Shown here: positions 36,134-46,527 of the stretch, piece after piece | Numbering within the stretch: the first letter of the stretch is position 1 | Layout: each line of letters begins with the position of its first letter | NCBI GenBank assembly: GCA_022376465.1 | Contig: JACDTU010000002.1 | Location: forward strand, 558,001 to 622,000 | Length of the DNA: 64,000 bases | Direction: 5' to 3' | Origin: Cubamyces lactineus | Taxonomy: Eukaryota; Basidiomycota; Agaricomycetes; Polyporales; Polyporaceae | Program-made: the position numbers and the translations under genes | The notes under the pieces: model-generated | The model's database searches: none | Seen by the model: the letters and a program-made list of their open reading frames with translations, nothing else | Told to the model about the DNA's origin: nothing

Positions 36134-37388
36134 ATGCCAAAGGCACACCATGTCTGCCACCAGTGCCAACAAAAGTTCGGCGGCAAAAAGGCCATGCGCA
36201 AACATGGCACGGAGACCGGTCATCAATGGCAGCCATCCGTACGGTGCTCGGCTTGTCTCAAGGCGTTTTACACGAGGACGGAGTTTAAGGCGCACGTACC
36301 GCAAGTGTCTTGCCTGGACGCCCCGATGATCAGCCTATTACGGTCGAAATCTACTGTCGGAGTGAAGTTGAAATCCAAGGAAGCGCAGGTTCCCTACTTC
36401 ACCGGCGAACCTGTCCCTAGATCTGAGGGACTCGTTGGGAGCGCGAACCTCAATGTGAGTTCGGCGACGATACGACGAGCATGACAGCGCGAGCTCTGAG
36501 CATGCACAGCATCTGAACCAGAACAGTTCAGGTACAACGTCCGGCTCAGTCTTCGCGGACGTGCCCTCCCTTTCTACAGTTCGTCGATTTCAATTGGAGT
36601 TCCGTTGATTTTGACTCATCGCCAGACGCCTGCGTAGCATCAACAAACCTCTGGCAGAGACAACTCTGTGCCTCAAGTCGTACCCGCCCCAGAGCCCGAC
36701 CTCGTTCCAGAAAGCGAGGCAGCGCCGGGCCTGCATGCAGGATCCGTGTTAGAGGCCGTTGTGACGTCTCTGGTGCGTTCAGCATCCCGTCGTTCCCATT
36801 CCGACGTACGAGTTTCGAGTTGGACATGTATGACTGACGCCCATGGCTTTGTCCAGTGCACCGCCTTCTCTTCGGTGGGCAGTGTCTCGTACACCGTTGA
36901 GTCGGTTGGAGGGTTCAACACCGATCTCGAAGAGAACGAAGATGACACCCGACCGCCAAGTCCAGACGCTTCCTTACAGGCACAGGCTAATAAGGAAGCG
37001 CCGCGTCCTTCAGCCAGTGAATCATGCGGCGATGAACGGGATAAAATTCTGGCGCACTCCGAGTCATTGCCCCAGCCGCCTACTACAGGTCAGCCTCGTT
37101 GTGACCGATTTGCCTAGCCTCAGCTGAAATCTCTACGCACCTCTTCATAGCGAAGACTTTGTCCTGGCATTGCAGGAAATGTCTACGCGATCCGTGCGTG
37201 CAGCCAGCGGTCACCGCGTGTGGCCACCTGTTCTGTCAGAAGTGCGTGTCTAGGTCATTCACCGAGAACCACTCCGAACTCACCTCACGTTGTCGTACTA
37301 AAGGTGTATCGTTCAAACAATAGACACGCATGGCATGTGCCCTGTGTGCAAGAGGGTGATCCTTGTGAAATTGGACGTGGCGGTGTAG
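36134..37388 (+). CDS. C2H2 zinc-finger protein with C-terminal RING finger (paralogue C)
   Basis: Exons 36134-36454, 36638-37088, 37151-37241 and 37304-37388 join in phase to give 315 aa. The N-terminus repeats the finger unit (CHQCQQKF, ETGHQWQP, CSACLKAF). The middle holds TAFSSVGSVSYTVE, which matches TAFSSLGSVSYVV in paralogue A and proves common descent. The end is a C3HC4 RING: CRKC, CGH, FCQKC and CPVCKR, then a VKLDV tail shared with paralogue A. The last acceptor (AAAG before 37304) was chosen because it restores the FCQKC spacing. An additional short exon within 36455-36637 is possible. Likely an E3 ligase by the RING; substrate unknown. It may be joined to the upstream finger units. 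Confidence 0.66.
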
Positions 37389-37831
37389 GTCCAGTCAACG
37401 TCGAGCATTCTCCCTTTGTATTGTACCGGCTGCGAGATTTCGTATCATCGTTGTTGTGCTTGCCTCCTGCAATTAATCTATCGTACAGCGCACGCCCTAC
37501 TCCTGCATGACAGTTGCCTGTGCGCTCAGGCTACGGCGCACCCTTGTTCGGTACCCAACTCTTGAACACTATCGTTCACTCCGCCGTTCCGCCTTGTGTA
37601 ACTAGCAATTGCACTTCACCTCCTCAAGTAGAGGTTGATGCAGCTGAGGGCGTCACATCACTTGGCCAGCCGTGGTAGGCATTCCTTGGTCGCGCGATCC
37701 TAGGTTAGCCTGAGGATCTACGAAATATGTCTTCTCATGTTCACTCAATATCTGGCCTCCCATCGGACGCATTGAAGGTCAGCAGCAGGAGCTTCATATT
37801 TTGACATTGCGACCTCGTGAGTGCGTCTCTA
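37389..37831. other. Convergent gap after the finger cluster
   Basis: 443 bp between facing stop codons, with no gene recognised. Confidence 0.5.
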
Positions 37832-38977
37832 CTAGTAGTACCTAGTACTCAATCCCAACGAGACCGCGCTGCACGTGAACACGCCGAGGTCAGTTGAGTG
37901 GGGTGCAGGTAACAGTGCAGTCGTTGGCTTACCGTTGCACGTAGCATATGTCTCCTTCGTACCTAAAAGCATCTCTTCCGCTCTCACAATCGCCCAACCT
38001 CGATCCTCGTCTAACTCTTCAAGCTCTAGCGCCTGCGCCTCTTCGCCTTGTCCCAGTCGTAGTGACGAGCGTTTGATCTTCCACAAGCGCAGTGGGAAGG
38101 GGTTGCACCGGATCCCAATCCACTGGATGGTAGCGCACGGTTCGAGAAGTGTTGTGAAGGTCTTCAGGATGCTTTCGGTCACGCCTATGTGCATTGCCAA
38201 GGGATCCTCATAGTAATAATTGGCCACATCATACGCCGCCAGTAGGTGAGACAAAGGCGCCCCTCGAGCTACTTTCTGAATTGCAAGTAAGATACGATAG
38301 TCATTCAGGAACAGTAACGGTACCGCATGACATACCATCACCGCAGAACGTACTGTGCTCATGCCATGATCGCTGTCCATTGTACCGTGGAATCTGATGG
38401 TGTAACGACGGAGAGGCGAATGCTTCCTGGTGTATAGGACGTCCGGTACCTCTTGAAGATTTGTCGGACCAAAGGGCGATGGTTGTGTCGTCCGTTCAAG
38501 TTCCACCATTGAGGGGGAGGCTTCCGCAAGGATGGCACGGAACATCCCCAAGTCGAATGCTTCATTGCCATGACTACCATATGTATGCGGGAGCAGGATA
38601 TTCGTGATTCGCGGGATCGTGAGTGCGTACAATACGTGCGGGCTTCTGCAATAGATCGTCTTGAGTGACGGCCAACATTCCGGGTTTCCCTTCCAGTGGT
38701 CGCGGTGGAATTGCCGGAGGGCATCGCGGCCTGGTTGAGGGTGCTTCTTGCTGTGCCCCGGAAAGGGATCAGTAGCGTACCAATCTGACTTCAGACTCAG
38801 GCTGGACAGGCTTGGAAACGTCTTTCCTAGTTTCAAAGTTCCAGTGTTTTGATGGGTGTGCATAACAATGCACGGAGTTTGGGGTGGGTCACCTTGTGGC
38901 ACGTCATGCAGCGCCGTGCGGGTAAATATCTTAACGAGTATCTGGCAATCAAGTCTGCGACACCGCCGCAATATCAT
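37832..38977 (-). CDS. Unknown protein, possibly F-box/LRR-like
   Basis: A single minus-strand frame from the ATG at 38977 encodes 381 aa; the frame is open upstream to 39040 without an ATG. The composition is that of a folded protein, with alternating leucine-rich helices and strands (FPSLSSLSLKSDW, WPSLKTIYCRS, SILKTFTTLLE), an acidic stretch near the end and no membrane segment. The pattern recalls the leucine-rich C-terminal regions of agaricomycete F-box-like proteins, but no F-box is visible and the resemblance is weak. Its start lies only 122 bp downstream of the ADA-1 stop on the same strand, so it has little room for a promoter. An N-terminal exon may be missing. Confidence 0.5.
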   Translation of the reverse strand: MILRRCRRLDCQILVKIFTRTALHDVPQGDPPQTPCIVMHTHQNTGTLKLGKTFPSLSSLSLKSDWYATDPFPGHSKKHPQPGRDALRQFHRDHWKGNPECWPSLKTIYCRSPHVLYALTIPRITNILLPHTYGSHGNEAFDLGMFRAILAEASPSMVELERTTQPSPFGPTNLQEVPDVLYTRKHSPLRRYTIRFHGTMDSDHGMSTVRSAVMVCHAVPLLFLNDYRILLAIQKVARGAPLSHLLAAYDVANYYYEDPLAMHIGVTESILKTFTTLLEPCATIQWIGIRCNPFPLRLWKIKRSSLRLGQGEEAQALELEELDEDRGWAIVRAEEMLLGTKETYATCNGKPTTALLPAPHSTDLGVFTCSAVSLGLSTRYY

Positions 38978-39098
38978 GAAAGACAGGCCCGGTGTCCCGC
39001 ACTTCAAAATCGAGTACACGAGGTATACCGATACACACAAGAAGTAATGGCATCATCATGATCATGAATCCATGAGGTGGGAAGTCGTCGCGGTCAAC

Positions 39099-41303
39099 TC
39101 ATTCTGATGCAGCGCTCTGGTTCGAGTAACGCGCACCGTACGTGTCCAAGATGTCCTTCACGAACTTGGCCCAGCGCCTCTCGAGCGCAGCGTACGCCAA
39201 CCGCTTCTCCTCCTCGTCCATGCTAGAAAACTACCGCAGTCGTGAGCCGCGTGCCAGCACTCCAGAACATAGAACGGTCCGTACCCTGATGCTGTCCCAC
39301 ACAAACTCGCGCAGCGTCTTGAGGCCGTTCACCTCGCTCGCGACGAAGACCTGGAAGAAGTCGAACGAGAGCCCCATGTTCCCGAACACGGACGGATCGT
39401 CGGAGCACAGCGCGACGTGCACGCCGTGGTTAAGGACGGCGGGGAGGGGATGCATGGGCATCGATCCCGTAAGGCGCTGTCATGATGGACCGTTCACTAT
39501 GCAGCTCGATCCCTTTGCACACCTGTGTGGGTCAGACGTACCAGCACTTCGTTCCTATCAGATATTCTGTGAGCTTGCGGGGAGGTCGGCAGTAGTTATG
39601 AGCACACGTACGATATAGGGCACATTTCGATGCAAATCCCCTTCTCCCTGCAGATTTCCATGACCCTCGGATGCTTGATGATAGAGAACCTGCCCCAATT
39701 TTTACCGTCACCATCCCACGCTGCGATAGCATCCCTATCCGAGCACCTACCCGTGTCCAATACGCTTCGTGCCGAGAAGAATGGCATCGAACAAGTTCAT
39801 GTCCGCCGCAGTGCCATCGCCGAGCGTCTCGCCGGCATGGAAGATGAAGGGTATATGGATCCCGAGCTCCTTCTGTCGCTCGACAAACCTCAGGAGAGGC
39901 TCTGCGTAGTATATAAGCGGCTTGAGCGGGTCTTCGTGCCCGACGAGGTCAAATCCTGCCAGCAAGTGCGGGAACTCCTGCTTAAGAGCGAGGCAGTCCT
40001 CGAGATACCACTCGAGCTCCTCGCAGGTCGCGTCGCGCATCGTCGAGTAGATTATCTATACGCCATGACTTGTGTAAGCGGGAAGAGACACAGCATCCGA
40101 GCGAAGAGTGACCTTGGAACCGATGAGGTCGTCTTCGCGCCCTTGCTCCTTTAGCTCAGTCTTGACTTCGTTGAGGACGCGTTCGTAGATCTCGAACCAG
40201 ACTCGATGCGGGACGTTCTCTTCGCCATCTTCGCCGACCATGTGCCTGCAAACCATCAGCCAGATGCGTTGATTGTCAGGGACGGGGCCATGTACTTGAA
40301 CCAAAACATGATGCGCGGCTCGACGTAAGAGATCCCGTCGGCAATGGAGGAAAGCAAGAACTCCTTGACGTATTGAGACCAGATGGGGACGAAGCGGATG
40401 AGTCCCTGGTGCCGCAGCGTCAGCGCACCATGCATATCGCGTCTACGGAGTCAGATCTCACATCTGACACTGTGAAAGTGCTCTGGAATTTCTCCCAGAT
40501 CTACAAAGCGAGAACGACATGAGTAGCTGGAGGGCGGATCGCTGACATGCAGCACGTCCTACCTTCGCCGTGGTATTGTGGGTTCCATATGCTTCGGACG
40601 GGTTGATCATGAGGGCGTCAATGACCCAACGCTCGAACCCCTCCGGCCCACCCATGTCGGGGCTAAAGTTGTTTCGCGCGTTCTGTAAGGGCACCCATTG
40701 GCCAGGAGAGTACGACGGATCGGTGAGACTGGTTGTAGTAGTCCAATCTTGCTTGGGCAGTGCACGGAATACCGGTAGGATGGCGCCCAGCGTACTGGAC
40801 GTGAGGCAATCGGACACACGGACGTGCATCGCCGGCTGCTGCAAGGCGAGGCAGAGCAAAATGTCTGCACGGACCGTTGCGTCGAGGTGTGCATGCAGGA
40901 GACCACCCTTGGGCATCTAGGAAATCCTTGATCGGTACACACACCGTACGAAGGTGGAGCAGACTGTAGCGTCCATACCTCGCTGAGCACCTTGTACAGT
41001 TGGGTCTCGACGATCGTCTCTCGAGCTGCGCGAACAAGTCAGTGACTCTACCGTAAAGTGGCCCATTCGTGTAATACCAGTCAAGAACTCCATGCCCGGA
41101 AACATTTGCTGAGGGCCATAGATACTCTTTTCGTGAGGCCGCTTGCCATTCCAGACTGACTCCGCTTCGGCGGTACGTATGTTGCGGAGGATTTGGTCTG
41201 CTTTCTGTTCATCCACCGAGAGAGGTACCGCGGAGGCATAGTCGGGGCGCAGAGCTCTGTCCTGCGCGATGAGCTCTTCTCGCTGCTTGAGGTATTCTTC
41301 CAT
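39099..41303 (-). CDS. Adenosine deaminase-like enzyme, ADGF/CECR1 type (ADA-1)
   Basis: Eleven minus-strand exons close in phase: 41303-41078, 41025-40979, 40916-40563, 40500-40462, 40405-40296, 40245-40113, 40055-39751, 39689-39612, 39554-39542, 39476-39285 and 39230-39099, for 542 aa. Metal and catalytic motifs of the adenosine deaminase superfamily are intact: HAHLDA (His99, His101), FHAGE (about His376, Glu379), IGHG and CSDDP (Asp461, Asp462). The N-terminal domain and the length match the ADA-related growth factor group rather than short intracellular ADA. The reaction would be hydrolytic deamination of adenosine to inosine. Most fungal relatives are secreted; this start (MEEYLKQ) has no signal peptide. 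Exon 9 is 13 nt. A paralogue lies at 58.3 kb. Confidence 0.88.
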
Positions 41304-41648
41304 GGCGGGTTGAAGGTTGAGATGGGGGATGCGTACAACCCGAGGTCGTTGCTCACAGGTATATAACGGTTCCTGATATCCGAAGAGAAGGAGCTATGGT
41401 GGGAAGGTATCAGACAGTGAACGCTGGAGCGTCTGAGGTGTCGCAGCAAAGGCAAAGGCAAGCCCGAGAGAGCACACGATTATTATTCGCGGGAGCATCG
41501 TGGCTGCCAGAACGAGATTGCATGACCCGCCCGATCGTGTACCCCGCGTAAGCGCCCATCATACAACGCGTTGTTTACGGACCAAACAAAGGCGCGCGAA
41601 CCCAAGCCGCGACTTCCACCAACGATCCCGCCCTCCATCGCGCCTTCC
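41304..41648. promoter_or_regulatory. Shared promoter region of ADA-1 and the Csm1-like gene
   Basis: 345 bp between divergent starts. TATATAA at 41360-41366 also reads TTATATA on the minus strand, 57 nt before the ADA-1 ATG, and could serve either gene. On the minus strand a 34-codon frame at 41498-41394 begins like a signal peptide. Confidence 0.45.
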
Positions 41649-43489
41649 ATGTCCGACGTTTCAGACGACGACTTCGGTACGTGCTCCCGCCCGCTCACCC
41701 CGAACCGAGAACGTCTGAATATCGATCAGGCGCCACACACTCCCAGCGAACAACTACGGCCCTACTACTCCCGCTCCGCCCAAGAAGGCGCGCGCACGCG
41801 TCGGTGGCAAACCAGTCGCAGGGCCATCCACAAAGCCTCAGTCCAAGGCTACCGCCATAAAGAAACCTACAAACAGAGCAGGCTCAACTATTGAGCTCGA
41901 CGACGACGAAGGCCAGGATGTCATGATGGTGGATGAACAGCCTGCGAAGAAGCGGAGGAAAGACCAAAGTGAAGAGTCGGAGGAGGTAGTCGCCGTTCCG
42001 GGTCCACCGAGGGCTGTGGCGAAGAAGTCCGTGGCGCGCAGCGAACCCCCCACAAACGGCGCCTCCAAGGCTAAAGGGAAGGCGAGAGCAGACCCCCCTG
42101 CTAAGGGCAGCAAAGGGAACGGAGCGTCGGTGGAAGTGGAAGAGGATAACGCCGAAGTTGTGGAGTTGGACGAAGAGGAACCTCCAGATCCCCATCCCCA
42201 GAAACCCATTCGTGCTGGTAGCAAACAGCCTAAGCTCAGGAATGGTACACACCCGCCAGCCCCAGCGCGTCCCTCCAGAACAGAAGAGAAATTGACGCGC
42301 GAGCTGGAGAGTCTCCGTGCCCAGCTGGAACGATCGCGCGAGACTGCTAAAGAGGTACGTTCCTATCTAGCGTGAGCCCCCACCTCTGCTTCAGCTGTCA
42401 CACGTAGATCGCAACACAGAGAGACAAGCTTGCCAAACAGCTTGAAGATGTCTTCCGCATACGACACACAGAGCCTGAACAGGCGTTGGAAGAGTACAAG
42501 TCACACTTCGATGACAGTATGAAGAGTGCGTCTCATGGTGTTGCCCTCTTGACGAAGACTGAGACCGACGCAGGAAAGGAGTCCCTCATCGAGGAGCTCA
42601 CGGCGCAGCTGTCGAAAGTGCAGTCTTCGTCCAAGTCGAATGGAAAGTCTCAGACAACTCTACACTTTCTCACGCGTGAGGCTGCGGAGGAAGAGAAACA
42701 GGCGTTGCGTGAAGAGAATGACCGTCTCAAAGAGGTCATCAAGCAGCGAGACGCGACGATTGCTAGTAAAGACAAGCAGATCCAGACTTTGCAGGATGAG
42801 GGTAAGATATGCGCGATATTCACGGACAACACCTGGCTGAAACCCTCGCTCAGCCAAAATCGTACAAAAAGAACTCGAAGCAGAGATTGAGCGTTCCAAG
42901 GCTCTCGCTGCGCGAGCCCCAGCCCCGCAAGTCGCGCGACAACAGAAACCTACACCCAGCGAGTCGCGCAACACACCCGTCATCAGGTTGTACGAGGATA
43001 TGACCAATATCCTCGTCACCGGGACGAAGGTGGAGAAGAACAGCTTTTACCCCGACTTGGACGAAGATGTCTTGACCTGTATCTATACGTATCAAAACCT
43101 GGAGGAGGGTACCGCCTTCTGTCAGTGCCTACATTTTTGTTTGCGGTCTTGCGTCAGCGTGATTCTGATGTTCACTTCCACGCATAGCGCTCAACTTCTC
43201 CTTACGCAACACGTACGATCGCCCCGACGGCGTTGACCCAGGCACGCAGGTTCCTAAGGACCAGCTTATCATGAAGGTCAGATACGAGCCTAAGGACCTC
43301 GATAAGGAGTCCCCAGATATCGTCGAGCGTCTGTCGTTCTTCAAGGACCCCTTCATGTTCGCGCGCGACCAGATGACGGTCTTCCTGAAGACGCTCACAG
43401 ACACGATTTCCGGCATATTTGAGCCTGAGGCGGACGGCGACGGGTCGGGCGTGCACGACGGGCCCGAAGTTATCGTCGTGGACGGATGA
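41649..43489 (+). CDS. Csm1/Pcs1-type monopolin subunit (chromosome segregation)
   Basis: Exons 41649-41676, 41747-42354, 42408-42801, 42854-43120 and 43188-43489 join in phase to give 532 aa. After a nine-residue first exon comes a basic and acidic disordered region with NLS-like KKRRK. A long coiled coil follows (TEEKLTRELESLRAQLE through the NDRLKEVIKQRD stretch). The compact C-terminal domain starts near TPVIRLYEDMTNILV and includes LNFSLRNTYD and FARDQMTVFLKTL, as in the Csm1/Pcs1 globular head. In yeasts this protein bridges kinetochore components: Csm1 in monopolin at meiosis I, Pcs1 with Mde4 in preventing merotelic attachment. Gene order here offers no partner. Family call is good; the exact role in a basidiomycete is inferred. 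Confidence 0.82.
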
Positions 43490-43679
43490 TCTCTTGCGTA
43501 TACTGTAGTATGGTCAGTCCCGCTGTGTATAGAGCAGTCGTGTTGCTGTAGGACATTTCTATCTCGCGCTCTTGGCTTTCCTCGTAGTACTTGTCTTGGG
43601 ATAATGTATTCTACTGGTACAGACGCATCGCTACTCGCGCCCTCTCTCTTGTCTACTATGTCGATTCACTCTACAGGGT

Positions 43680-46301
43680 TCACAGATTCATTGGCACATG
43701 CACGACGTCCGCGCCGGCCTTCTTCCATACACGCAACGCGTGCTCGTCCCTCGCATGCGTCGCCTTCTTCACCGCAAGCCCGACGAACCCGCCCTCGACG
43801 TCCGCCCCGCCTAGGTTCGCGCCCGCCTTCACCAGTAGATCTACAAGACCCTCGTGCCCCTGCCGTGCAGCATAGTACAGCGGGGTATGCCCCAGCCCGT
43901 CGCGCACATGGACGAGCGCCCCGGCCTCCAACAGCATCTCCGCGCTCTTCATCGCGCCATTCAGCGCTGCGACGTGGAGCGGCGCGCGGCCTGACGCCGC
44001 GTCCAGGCAGTTCGCGAGCCCGCCGCCCACTGCGACGCCCGGCCCACCCGCCTGGTCTGCCGCGGCTTCAGCAGCAAGACAGAACGCGACGGACTCCACG
44101 TCGTCTCGGCTGACGGCGAGGTGGACGAGGAACGGGAAGAGCGCGCTCTCCGTCGAAGCCGCCTCAGCTGCGGTCCAGCTCCACGGTGCGGTCGCCTTAT
44201 CCGCCGCTTCGTCTCGTCCCCCCACAGCCGCCTTCGCAGACACTGCGGCAGCAGAAGAGGAGACGTCGACGCCGTCCCTGCCTGGATCCGATACCACGAT
44301 GCGGGGAGGGCGCGAAGCCGCAGACGCGGAGACGAGGCGGACGACTTGGGAGAGGACGCCCTGGATGTTGTCGAGGCTCTGGTCGAGCCCGGTCGGCTGG
44401 CTGAGCGACGGGGGCAGCGTACTTTCCGGGAGGGTGAGCTCCCCGCGCAGAGGTGTCCCAATGAGTGCCCGGACTTGGGCCGCTGAGAGCTCCGGCTTGG
44501 AGAGGAGATAGCTCAGTTTGGTGAGCGCGCACTGTGACGGTAGAGTGCCTGTCAGCGTTTTCCGCCGTGCTGCGCTTGTCCGGGGATTGAAAGGAGACCA
44601 GGATGCGGATAGTAGAGAGAAGGCAGAAGACGCACGCACCTCAGGAGTCATATCGCCCCCTGGAACGACGCCAGCTTGAATGAGGCTTCGGCCGGTCTCG
44701 TAAGCATCTGACACGGAACCCTTTGAGCATTGGGTGATGGCGACGATGACGACGCCATTGTCGCATGCCTCCTTGAGCGCGGCGACGAGGTCCGCGCGCT
44801 GAGGCGCGTTGCCCGCGCCAAACGTCTCAAGCACGACGCCCCGGGTCGGAGGGGCGACGAACGCGCGGATAGTCGAGCCCGTGATGCCGGGGAACAGACG
44901 AAGTGTGGCTATACGTTGGGCATTCGATATCCATCAGTCGCCGACAGTAATACTGCTTCCAATGGGCTACTAACCAACATGCGGGCTCATGTCTGCATCG
45001 AGATGGATAGAACGTCAGTTTTGGGCGATTGTGTAGGGCGGATAGAACTTGTCACGTACGTCTGTGGGAGTGAAAGCGCCTTAAGCTAGTTTGTCGCAAG
45101 ACATCGTGCCAGTTGACCACGATATCAATACCGACTGGTGTCATGTTCATGAGTATACACTTCAGCCCGAAACAACATGGCACACGTACCGTTGACTAGA
45201 GGCGGAAAGTTAGGGCTGTTGAACGCGTTCAGATCGTACGAGGACATCTTGGACACGCGATTCCCTCGGAACAGTGTATGATTGAAGTACAAACAGCATT
45301 CTAACAGCGGGCTGTCTCAGTACGTGTGTCGGCGTACTTTCAATCTCAAGCTCACCAGGTATGATATAGTGGCCCGCGATGACAAGTGCGCCAAGTAGAT
45401 TATCTACAGCGTCATTTCGCAGCTGAGACATAGGTATCTGGGCACCAGTCACGACCTGCCGAAGACTCGTGAACCCCCGGGTCTATAATTAGGAAGCGCT
45501 AGTATTCGAAGGTACTGACGACAGTCTTGCCAAGGTCCTCAAGCATAAAACTGAGCGCAGAGGATGTGTAGGCCATGGTGTCCGTTCCGTGTAGTATGAC
45601 AAAGCCGTCGAAGTTGGAGTAGTTGAGCTCTATGTCCGTTGCGATTCGGATCCAATCTGTACTGAACGGACGTTATAGCTGTTCATGACCATTGCAACGC
45701 ACAGAATGCGTACCTTGTATCTCGATGTTACTACTATCTAGCATGGGATGCCACTGCACAGAATAAGCATCTAGAACTGGGAACATTGAAACTGCCTAAC
45801 CTCTAGGATGACATAACGGATACGCTTGCTGTTGCCCCCAGGCCCGCTGCTTCGCGGAGTGACGAGCGTAGGTAACTGTGCCTCATAGACGTCTTCGGAC
45901 ACCTTTTTGCACACCGGCTGACGAGGCAGCACCTTCTCCGTGTGGGGCGCAAGATGCTCTGGAATTCCTATCGGGCGACAAGACCGGACGGGCAGAGTGA
46001 GAGACTGATACGGATACGCGCGCTCTCCGCCTCGACTCGGAGATGGCTCTCGGCTTCCAAAGGTGCTTGTAGTAGGGGTATTCTTTCCGCTACTGCTCCA
46101 TCTCCGGTAACCCTCCAGAGATGAAGAATGCGAGAACAAGGACTCCTCTAGCGGATCGTGGAAACGATGCTGGCTATGCAGCGTTTCGATGAGGAAGTAC
46201 GGCTCCGGAACATAACCCTGCTGACTGAATATCATGTTAATAGTCCCTCCTGTGTTGATGATCAGCACCTTGGACTCGTCCGACGAGCGCGACAAGTCCA
46301 T
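43680..46301 (-). CDS. L-asparaginase with C-terminal ankyrin repeats (ASPG type)
   Basis: Nine minus-strand exons join in phase: 46301-45801, 45753-45714, 45656-45520, 45455-45356, 45300-45190, 45134-45060, 44992-44975, 44908-44640 and 44531-43680, for 700 aa. NTGGTI (residues 16-21) and HGTDTMAYT (203-211) carry the two catalytic threonines of type I/II asparaginases. GAQIP, RGNRVSKMSS and ETFGAGNAP complete the enzyme. A long Ser-rich insert sits at residues 45-150. The last 250 residues contain ankyrin-like helices (APLHVAALNGA, TPLYYAARQGHEGLVDLLV), as in animal 60-kDa lysophospholipase/asparaginase. No signal peptide is present, so a cytosolic enzyme converting asparagine to aspartate and ammonia is likely. 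Exon 7 has 18 nt. It diverges from TRP5 across 226 bp. Confidence 0.9.
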
Positions 46302-46527
46302 GGCTGCTGAAGCGATACCGGCGGCGGAGGTGAGACGAGGGAGCGGTCGAGATGAGCGAACGACAGCGCTTGCCCGTCTTAGATTGACTCGAGGTGGCGC
46401 CGCGTAGATTAGATTACAAAGGCATCTTGATCTATCATCTACCCGAGATTATAGGATTCCACTTCTCATAAAATGACTGGTGCTCTAGTCTTGACTCCTC
46501 CACTCACCTCCCTTCTATATCACCGCA
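46302..46527. promoter_or_regulatory. Shared promoter region of asparaginase and TRP5
   Basis: Only 226 bp lie between the divergent start codons of two amino-acid metabolism genes. A C/T-rich leader with CTATAT precedes the TRP5 ATG. A general amino-acid control site could be sought here; a TGACTC in this gap lies at about 46382-46393 (AGATTGACTCGAG). Confidence 0.45.
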
